A stretch of 64,000 bases of DNA from Sepioteuthis lessoniana. Taxonomy: Eukaryota; Mollusca; Cephalopoda; Myopsida; Loliginidae. Below, in pieces: positions 63,601 through 64,000 of the stretch. The notes beneath the pieces are model-generated. The model ran no database searches and had not been told where the DNA came from. It saw only the letters and a program-made list of their open reading frames with translations. The DNA lies in contig OY757921.1 in the NCBI GenBank assembly GCA_963585895.1, positions 53,047,590 through 53,111,589 on the forward strand, written 5' to 3'. The first letter of the stretch is position 1. Each line of letters starts with the position of its first letter. Made by a program: the position numbers and the translations under genes.

Positions 63601-64000
63601 ATGGTTACTAAGAGTGTTTCGTTTATGGTTCCAAAGCGTAGATTCATCGATTTAATGTATTAACACCAGTAAAACTATAAATACCCACAGTGTTTATTTA
63701 TCTAACTTATCAATCACATTATCATTTCAATTTGATATTTCGACTTTGTAACGATTGTTAACTTGTTCTCTATCATTTTATTCCTGTGGATTTTTCCACA
63801 ATCAAATCATTTACAATTCAAGTATACAGGATGATTTTTCATCTTCTGATTTGACTTTTTAGATATAAAAAATAAACCCTTTTTCATTTTACAGCATGTA
63901 AAAAAGCAGTCGCAGACATCGTTTTTCTGCTGGATGAGTCAGGAAGTGTGACAAGAAAAAACTTCTTGAAAGTTAAACGATTCGTAGTAGATATTGTTAG
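19443..64000 (+). CDS. Giant secreted VWA/EGF/VWD/C8/TIL tandem-module protein, 3' incomplete
   Basis: This is one spliced plus-strand gene: three short signal-peptide exons, then tandem modules, each VWA, EGF, VWD, C8, TIL, Cys-rich, EGF and linker. All proposed introns start GT and end AG, and all exon phases fit. The joined frame has no stop over 8,078 coding bases and runs past the window edge. The product should be a secreted, disulphide-rich, strongly basic protein of at least 2,690 residues. VWA domains usually bind ligands through a metal site. VWD-C8-TIL sets form covalent polymers in mucins, von Willebrand factor and relatives. A matrix, mucus or adhesive role is therefore inferred; no exact orthologue is recognised. 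What is seen are the exons, phases and motifs. What is inferred is that all modules belong to one transcript and that transcription starts near 19,430. An alternative is several shorter genes, but no stop, polyadenylation signal with terminal exon, or new signal peptide was found between modules. Confidence 0.8.
19865..20110 (+). repeat. Possible tRNA-derived SINE head
   Basis: Contains a B-box-like 'ggtttcaatccc' at 19,918-19,929 preceded by 'tggtctaataggagtagtg', which could be an A-box region. The rest of the unit, to 'cttcgggtcgcc' near 20,098, is unfamiliar. It does not form a convincing tRNA cloverleaf. Confidence 0.3.
20140..20375 (+). mobile_element. KKLW-family 3' end, short copy
   Basis: Words of the terminal block are recognisable: 'atatggtgatactaattgt', 'tggatatcaaagaaagaatc', then 'actatcactcagacttcagt' as in the other copies. 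Heavily mutated. Confidence 0.55.
20940..20990 (+). repeat. (AAC)n(AAT)n microsatellite
   Basis: A run of AAC triplets passes into AAT triplets. This tail type ends KKLW-family copies elsewhere in the window, but no clear body precedes it here. Confidence 0.9.
21040..21520 (+). mobile_element. KKLW-family 3' end copy
   Basis: Begins near 'gaatgggtgaaaggggttat', passes the 'aatgtgcaagtgattaaaatt' segment and runs through the terminal block ('ctttaaataatcagtggaat', 'gtagttggtgtatttggaac') to 'aaaaactcgcaaggatt' at 21,499. Several stops are present. Confidence 0.65.
21590..21840 (+). mobile_element. KKLW-family 3' end copy with (AAT)n tail
   Basis: Terminal-block words 'actggaggaaatggaaagca', 'agaatcgagatgatccag' and 'tttcagacttcagtgaaaaa', followed by an (AAT)n tail at 21,814-21,837. 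It is truncated at the 5' side to about 220 bases. Confidence 0.7.
21865..22260 (+). mobile_element. Related non-LTR element 3' end, second subfamily
   Basis: Reads 'TILWDFAI' near 21,900 and '[19 protein letters not shown]' near 22,008-22,070, ending in Met-Trp. A degraded block after it resembles a terminal part richer in Ile/Met-Ile-x-Lys-Gly, not the 'GALGTVP' type of the other copies. This suggests a distinct subfamily. Confidence 0.6.
22330..23560 (+). mobile_element. Best-preserved KKLW-family retrotransposon C-terminal half
   Basis: The longest open stretch (22,344-22,796, 150 residues) holds '[20 protein letters not shown]' followed by '[19 protein letters not shown]' and '[11 protein letters not shown]'. 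Further on, frames shift but remain recognisable: '[11 protein letters not shown]', '[18 protein letters not shown]' and '[14 protein letters not shown]' (23,110-23,220). Then comes the terminal block with '[13 protein letters not shown]'-like sequence and the tail at about 23,549. This is C-terminal ORF2 downstream of the reverse transcriptase. It is not a host gene despite the length of its frame. Confidence 0.8.
23549..23590. repeat. Tail-to-tail junction of two retrotransposons
   Basis: An (AAT)n tract passes directly into an (ATT)n tract. The first is the tail of the plus-strand KKLW copy; the second, read on the minus strand, is the AAT tail of the RTE-type element to the right. Confidence 0.7.
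23590..24900 (-). mobile_element. RTE-type non-LTR retrotransposon, reverse-transcriptase part
   Basis: The minus frame 24,359-24,682 reads '[17 protein letters not shown]', '[18 protein letters not shown]' and '[20 protein letters not shown]', which are reverse-transcriptase blocks typical of RTE-clade elements. A Tyr-Val-Asp-Asp catalytic box is readable in a shifted frame at about 24,283-24,294. Beyond it come '[20 protein letters not shown]' and '[20 protein letters not shown]' (24,010-24,216), then a broken C-terminal part to the triplet tail near 23,590. It is 5'-truncated near 24,900. Plus-strand frames here are shadows. Confidence 0.85.
24905..25205 (+). mobile_element. KKLW-family 3' end copy
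   Basis: The terminal block is recognisable in 'attaaaaagctgtggaacat', 'ggaagagttggaaattggag' and 'ctgtcacttagactccagtg'. It starts against the 5'-truncated end of the RTE-type element. Confidence 0.65.
26150..26870 (+). mobile_element. RTE-type retrotransposon fragment, second copy
   Basis: Plus strand: '[20 protein letters not shown]' near 26,218-26,277 and '[10 protein letters not shown]' correspond to the same blocks as the minus copy at 24.4 kb. Then '[12 protein letters not shown]' (26,450-26,490) and scattered C-terminal blocks follow to about 26,860. Many stops and shifts. Confidence 0.75.
27025..27063 (+). CDS. Exon 2: second half of signal peptide
   Basis: 39 bases between a pyrimidine-rich acceptor (ttttctttgtag) and the donor cag|gtaagt. 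With the carried base it reads [13 protein letters not shown]: a hydrophobic core ending in a Ser-Thr-Ala site that fits signal peptidase. Phase 1 on both sides. Confidence 0.7.
27425..27700 (+). mobile_element. RTE-type retrotransposon C-terminal fragment, in intron 2
   Basis: Reads '[20 protein letters not shown]', then 'LLYGRTA' and, after a shift, '[20 protein letters not shown]'. These match in order the blocks following the reverse transcriptase in the other RTE copies. The minus frame 27,494-27,874 is its shadow. Confidence 0.75.
28158..28181 (+). CDS. Exon 3: 24-nt exon after the signal peptide
   Basis: Bounded by 'tctatttcag' and the donor g|gtgagt. In phase it reads V-APSQGVN plus one base that joins the first VWA exon as Ala-Cys. 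Length and Ser-Gln content resemble the 18-nt linker exons between modules (TSQVSQ), so it may be their relative. Confidence 0.65.
28322..28359 (+). repeat. Perfect 16-bp inverted repeat with 6-base loop
   Basis: Arms 28,322-28,337 and 28,344-28,359 are exact reverse complements (arm 'ggttaacgattacatg'), with loop 'ttatta'. It lies in the intron copy just after exon 3; the equivalent place in other intron copies lacks the full palindrome. Confidence 0.9.
28480..29640 (-). mobile_element. Mariner transposon remnant with dead transposase
   Basis: Minus strand, from about 29,580 down to 28,563. First comes an N-terminal helix-turn-helix region in two frames ('KFCFKLGKN', then '[16 protein letters not shown]', 29,286-29,501). 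Then '[13 protein letters not shown]' and '[16 protein letters not shown]' (29,022-29,258), which hold the first catalytic Asp. After this come a stop and a changed residue where the second catalytic Asp is expected (about 28,845-28,865), then 'PYCPDLAP', and finally '[17 protein letters not shown]' with the usual C-terminus. About full length for a mariner transposase but with several stops and shifts, so inactive. Terminal inverted repeats were not located. It interrupts the left intron copy. Confidence 0.85.
30180..30304 (-). pseudogene. TIL pseudoexon of module 0
   Basis: The reverse complement begins 'caaaaaattatcctccgaga', continues 'gtcaaccatctt.tgggaatcgtaagcc' and ends near 'ggattcttactcagcagg', matching the TIL exon at 45,811 along its length. 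The acceptor reads ctctctacGG in place of ctctctacAG, so it could not splice even in the right orientation. Confidence 0.85.
30335..30540 (-). pseudogene. VWD first-exon pseudoexon of module 0
   Basis: The reverse complement gives a kept acceptor 'cttctttcag', then 'gttattgcagtggctac', 'gatcctta', 'atttgcaagtatatc', 'gcaagcacaagaaaagc' and 'cgtttggttgatat', the order of the live exon at 43,758. A stop replaces the Gly-Gln codons of the 'TFDGQM' box, and codons are lost after 'VV'. It runs straight into TIL-intron sequence. Confidence 0.9.
31011..31115 (-). pseudogene. First EGF pseudoexon of module 0
   Basis: The reverse complement reads 'attcatgcattattaaaaac', 'aacatggtga' and 'gggcaaagcaggttacattg', aligning over about 105 bases with the live EGF exon at 51,511 (108 bases). 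Both splice sites are changed (acceptor ttg for cag, donor ataag for gtaag). Confidence 0.7.
31300..31850. other. GC-richer unidentified insertion-like block
   Basis: Less AT-rich than its surroundings, without an open frame I trust. It sits in what would be the long VWA-EGF intron of the inverted module. It may be a mobile-element fragment (LTR-like), but no family was recognised. Confidence 0.3.
32350..32400 (+). repeat. (AC)n microsatellite
   Basis: About 35 bases of AC repeat at 32,358-32,392, with more scattered CA/ATGC-rich short repeats near 32,550-32,620. The reading frames over it are artefacts of the repeat. Confidence 0.95.
33253..33460 (-). pseudogene. VWA 3'-part pseudoexon of module 0
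   Basis: The reverse complement contains 'gattgacaatctcag', 'gacttcaaagatcgggtgtg', 'agaatgttcagtattggt' and 'acataaattc', then 'catgcgaag' with a still valid donor gtaagt. It aligns with the last 200 bases of the live VWA exon. The 5' two thirds, including the metal-site box, are gone beyond the breakpoint near 33,475. Confidence 0.9.
34015..34045 (+). pseudogene. Decayed linker micro-exon before module 1
   Basis: By alignment of flanking intron with 41,560-41,660, the place of the 18-nt linker exon reads 'agtcggttgaaagcaaag', followed by ataatc where the others have the donor gtaagg. It is therefore probably skipped, and exon 3 joins VWA directly; the phases allow this. Confidence 0.55.
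34337..34903 (+). CDS. Module 1 VWA exon
   Basis: A single 567-base exon encodes the whole VWA domain, phase 1 to phase 1, acceptor 'ttttacag', donor g|gtaaat. The metal-ion (MIDAS) site is complete: Asp-x-Ser-Gly-Ser at 34,375-34,389 (DDSGS), the Thr loop 'GGTNT' at 34,582-34,596 and 'ITDG' at 34,681-34,692. Cys at both ends can close the domain. Compared with modules 2-5 it has DDSGS in place of DESGS and a different segment after 'VVTFS' ([13 protein letters not shown]). Confidence 0.93.
35242..35332 (+). repeat. (AC)n(AT)n compound microsatellite
   Basis: About 34 bases of AC then about 56 bases of AT, in the VWA-VWD intron of module 1 only. Confidence 0.97.
35889..35973 (+). pseudogene. 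Dead first EGF exon of module 1
   Basis: The sequence 'aggttgtttaaatgatg' then 'ggtttatgtgtcaagcgggt' and 'ttctttgggaaatactgcgg' aligns with the live EGF exon at 43,518-43,625. The first part with the acceptor is missing, the Gly-Gly-Thr-Cys box is lost to changes and a gap, and the donor reads ttatg in place of gtaag. VWA therefore joins VWD directly in module 1; both ends are phase 1, so the frame is kept. Confidence 0.85.
36505..36760 (+). repeat. Local duplication of the pre-VWD intron segment
   Basis: The segment 'taattttggaataaagaaat ... attagcgctaatcatgaaa' near 36,505-36,565 returns as 'aatttagaataaaggaaat ... attagcactaatcttgaga' near 36,645-36,705. Only the second copy leads into the VWD acceptor. 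It is present in module 1 only. Confidence 0.7.
36761..37002 (+). CDS. Module 1 VWD, first exon
   Basis: 242 bases, phase 1 to 0. Starts [20 protein letters not shown]: the Cys-x-Gly-x-Gly-Asp-Pro-His-Tyr-x-Thr-Phe-Asp-Gly signature of VWD domains. It differs from the other copies by one silent base (aca for act in Thr). Confidence 0.93.
37108..37415 (+). CDS. Module 1 VWD, second exon
   Basis: 308 bases, phase 0 to 2, acceptor 'ctctgtag', donor aa|gtaagc. Contains '[11 protein letters not shown]' and '[15 protein letters not shown]'. The Cys-Gly-Asp-Cys pair sits where VWD assemblies of mucins carry the CGLC-type motif linked to disulphide multimer formation. Identical in all four modules as far as I can read. 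Confidence 0.93.
37866..38134 (+). CDS. Module 1 C8 exon
   Basis: 269 bases, phase 2 to 1. It has nine Cys, eight of them spaced like the C8 domain that follows VWD (K-C..., '[17 protein letters not shown]', 'ACVYRKNKK', '[13 protein letters not shown]'). An in-frame stop lies 27 bases past the donor, so retention of the next intron would end the protein here. Reads Leu in 'CKLSETK', as in module 2. Confidence 0.92.
38528..38645 (+). repeat. (GT)n and (GA)n microsatellites in the C8-TIL intron of module 1
   Basis: About 76 bases of GT followed after a short gap by about 36 bases of GA. Modules 2-4 have a short GT patch and a GA run at the same place, so the locus is shared but length differs strongly. 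Confidence 0.95.
38821..39011 (+). CDS. Module 1 TIL exon
   Basis: 191 bases, phase 1 to 0, acceptor 'ctctctacag', donor aaa|gtgagt. It reads '[20 protein letters not shown]' and on to '[16 protein letters not shown]' and 'ISKCGC': the Cys-Pro-Pro start and Cys spacing of trypsin-inhibitor-like (TIL) domains that close VWD assemblies. Confidence 0.92.
39598..39781 (+). CDS. Module 1 Cys-rich (TIL/EGF-like) exon
   Basis: 184 bases, phase 0 to 1, acceptor 'tttctaacag', donor g|gtatgt. Seven Cys; the second half '[19 protein letters not shown]' and '[11 protein letters not shown]' is EGF-like. The first part probably completes the TIL domain. Modules 2-4 read Arg for Ile in HPNGxC and Gly for Ser in HRxKC. 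Confidence 0.88.
40472..40579 (+). CDS. Module 1 second EGF exon
   Basis: 108 bases, phase 1 to 1. Six Cys in EGF spacing: [18 protein letters not shown], then '[14 protein letters not shown]'. It lacks the acidic residues of calcium-binding EGF domains. Confidence 0.93.
41582..41599 (+). CDS. Linker micro-exon between modules 1 and 2
   Basis: 18 bases, phase 1 to 1, acceptor 'atttttcag', donor g|gtaagg, coding TSQVSQ with the carried base. Another possible donor inside it (caa|gtaagc) would break the frame into VWA, so the 18-base form is preferred. Confidence 0.75.
41904..42470 (+). CDS. Module 2 VWA exon
   Basis: 567 bases. MIDAS box DESGS; 'GGTNT' and 'ITDG' kept. Unique part: '[18 protein letters not shown]'. 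Starts ACEKAV, where modules 3-5 read ACKKAV. Confidence 0.94.
43518..43625 (+). CDS. Module 2 first EGF exon
   Basis: 108 bases, phase 1 to 1. Reads [18 protein letters not shown] and '[14 protein letters not shown]', six Cys in EGF spacing. Modules 3 and 4 read SCMSKG. Confidence 0.94.
43758..43999 (+). CDS. Module 2 VWD, first exon
   Basis: 242 bases with acceptor 'ctttttttcag' and donor ctg|gtaagt. Same protein as module 1. The open frame that seems to start upstream at 43,709 runs through the intron and is not the true start. Confidence 0.94.
44105..44412 (+). CDS. Module 2 VWD, second exon
   Basis: 308 bases, no difference found from module 1, and the 105-base intron before it is also unchanged. 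Confidence 0.94.
44863..45131 (+). CDS. Module 2 C8 exon
   Basis: 269 bases after a 450-base intron of the same length in all units. Leu in 'CKLSETK' as in module 1. Confidence 0.93.
45583..45640 (+). repeat. (GA)n microsatellite in the C8-TIL intron of module 2
   Basis: About 55 bases of GA, longer than the equivalent runs in modules 3 and 4 (about 35 bases each). Confidence 0.95.
45811..46001 (+). CDS. Module 2 TIL exon
   Basis: 191 bases; one silent change from module 1 (gag for gaa in 'FIEGC'). Confidence 0.93.
46589..46772 (+). CDS. Module 2 Cys-rich (TIL/EGF-like) exon
   Basis: 184 bases; HPNGRC and HRGKC, the form shared with modules 3 and 4. Confidence 0.9.
47463..47570 (+). CDS. 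Module 2 second EGF exon
   Basis: 108 bases; same residues as module 1 with a silent Thr change (aca for acc). Confidence 0.94.
48585..48602 (+). CDS. Linker micro-exon between modules 2 and 3
   Basis: 18 bases, TSQVSQ, with tcg for tca in Ser compared with the first linker. Confidence 0.75.
48904..49470 (+). CDS. Module 3 VWA exon
   Basis: 567 bases; DESGS, 'GGTNT', 'ITDG'. Variable part '[18 protein letters not shown]'. Ends NACEGK where module 2 has NTCEGK. Confidence 0.94.
49633..50585. mobile_element. Solo-LTR-like insertion, about 953 bp, module 3 only
   Basis: Unit 4 has an uninterrupted 'ctcatgtttcctgaagg' at 57,599. Unit 3 has the same words split by about 950 bases, with a 5-base duplication atgtt on both sides. 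The insert starts gtggtactatag, ends aagtgtcata, has no long open frame and is much more GC-rich in its first half. Possible polyadenylation words aataaa lie near 50,490-50,520. Shifting by a base or two gives TG...CA ends, the LTR hallmark. A solo LTR fits best; a non-autonomous DNA element is the alternative. Confidence 0.65.
51511..51618 (+). CDS. Module 3 first EGF exon
   Basis: 108 bases; SCMSKG at the start, otherwise the module 2 sequence. Confidence 0.94.
51751..51992 (+). CDS. Module 3 VWD, first exon
   Basis: 242 bases; no difference from module 2 found. Confidence 0.94.
52098..52405 (+). CDS. Module 3 VWD, second exon
   Basis: 308 bases; no difference from modules 1 and 2 found. 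Ends with the phase-2 'aa' that completes Lys with the C8 exon. Confidence 0.94.
52856..53124 (+). CDS. Module 3 C8 exon
   Basis: 269 bases; Pro in 'CKPSETK' where modules 1 and 2 have Leu. This is one of very few replacements in the VWD-C8 block. Confidence 0.93.
53575..53612 (+). repeat. (GA)n microsatellite in the C8-TIL intron of module 3
   Basis: About 35 bases of GA preceded by 'gagatagaggga'. Confidence 0.95.
53785..53975 (+). CDS. Module 3 TIL exon
   Basis: 191 bases; acceptor ctctccacag where the others have ctctctacag, still a normal acceptor. Protein as module 2. Confidence 0.93.
54563..54746 (+). CDS. Module 3 Cys-rich (TIL/EGF-like) exon
   Basis: 184 bases; same protein as module 2. 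Confidence 0.9.
55437..55544 (+). CDS. Module 3 second EGF exon
   Basis: 108 bases; same as module 2. A longer frame read through both flanking introns (55,391-55,690) is not the true exon. Confidence 0.94.
56559..56576 (+). CDS. Linker micro-exon between modules 3 and 4
   Basis: 18 bases, same as the linker before module 3. Confidence 0.75.
56878..57444 (+). CDS. Module 4 VWA exon
   Basis: 567 bases, same protein as module 3. The donor context differs by one base (gtaaataaa for gtaaatgaa) and stays usable. Confidence 0.94.
58527..58634 (+). CDS. Module 4 first EGF exon
   Basis: 108 bases, same as module 3. Confidence 0.94.
58767..59008 (+). CDS. Module 4 VWD, first exon
   Basis: 242 bases, same as module 3. 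Confidence 0.94.
59114..59421 (+). CDS. Module 4 VWD, second exon
   Basis: 308 bases, same as module 3. The following 450-base intron has a few single-base changes not seen in the other units (for example 'catttaaagtc', 'gaacgtcgttt'). Confidence 0.94.
59872..60140 (+). CDS. Module 4 C8 exon
   Basis: 269 bases, same as module 3, including Pro in 'CKPSETK'. Confidence 0.93.
60592..60628 (+). repeat. (GA)n microsatellite in the C8-TIL intron of module 4
   Basis: About 35 bases of GA, similar in length to module 3. Confidence 0.95.
60801..60991 (+). CDS. Module 4 TIL exon
   Basis: 191 bases, same protein as module 3, with the common acceptor ctctctacag. Confidence 0.93.
61579..61762 (+). CDS. 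Module 4 Cys-rich (TIL/EGF-like) exon
   Basis: 184 bases, same protein as module 3. Confidence 0.9.
62454..62561 (+). CDS. Module 4 second EGF exon
   Basis: 108 bases, same as module 3. Confidence 0.94.
63576..63593 (+). CDS. Linker micro-exon between modules 4 and 5
   Basis: 18 bases, same as the linker before module 4. Confidence 0.75.
63895..64000 (+). CDS. Module 5 VWA exon, cut by the window edge
   Basis: The first 106 bases of a fifth VWA exon, reading [19 protein letters not shown] and on, same as modules 3 and 4 so far. It shows that the array goes on beyond the window. Confidence 0.95.

Larger units (their letters stand above)
56878..63894 (+). repeat. Module repeat unit 4 (7,017 bp)
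   Basis: Complete unit, almost the same as unit 3 apart from that unit's insertion and scattered single-base differences. Its coding exons give the same 665 residues as unit 3. Confidence 0.95.

Overview
The window is AT-rich nuclear DNA from an animal. It has spliced genes with short exons and GT/AG introns, many microsatellites, and decayed retrotransposons of several classes (two families of non-LTR elements, a Ty3/gypsy element, a mariner, tRNA-derived SINE-like units). The repeat families look like those common in molluscs, and a cephalopod-like mollusc is my best guess. That is recognition from family resemblance and is not proven by the sequence.

Positions 1 to about 19,390 hold no intact gene that I can support. 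They contain stacked, mutated non-LTR retrotransposon tails and C-terminal fragments, a broken repeat-associated protein gene on the minus strand (about 1,250-2,590), a degenerate tandem repeat (4,620-5,360), a decayed Ty3/gypsy pol region (about 12,480-14,830) and a dispersed repeat present twice in opposite orientation (14,530 and 17,570).

From 19,443 to the right edge I read one very large plus-strand gene for a secreted modular protein. A TATA-like box precedes a split signal peptide carried by three tiny exons (19,443-19,479; 27,025-27,063; 28,158-28,181). It is followed by four complete tandem modules and the start of a fifth. Each module is built as VWA domain, EGF, VWD (two exons), C8, TIL, a second Cys-rich TIL/EGF-like exon, EGF, and an 18-nt linker exon. 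All exon phases agree, and modules begin and end in phase 1, so whole modules can be added or lost in frame. A full module is 1,995 coding bases (665 residues) spread over about 7.0 kb of genomic DNA. Module VWA starts are at 34,337, 41,904, 48,904, 56,878 and 63,895. I count 8,078 coding bases in the window and the gene runs off the right edge. The Cys-rich, Lys/Arg-rich composition and domain set suggest a large secreted extracellular polymer (matrix, mucus or adhesive type); the exact role cannot be told from sequence.

The first intron (19,480-27,024) is full of retrotransposon remnants. The third intron (28,182-34,336) hides the most unusual structure: an older module of the same gene, inverted to the minus strand and decayed. 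Its VWA, EGF, VWD and TIL pseudoexons lie in module order at 33,253-33,460, 31,011-31,115, 30,335-30,540 and 30,180-30,304, flanked by two plus-oriented copies of the normal inter-module intron, the left one interrupted by a mariner. Module 1 itself has lost one EGF exon, which survives as a pseudoexon at 35,889-35,973. The VWD-to-C8 block is almost identical in all four modules, introns included, which points to very recent duplication or gene conversion. Modules 3 and 4 encode the same protein as far as I can read, but module 3 alone carries a roughly 0.95-kb solo-LTR-like insertion.
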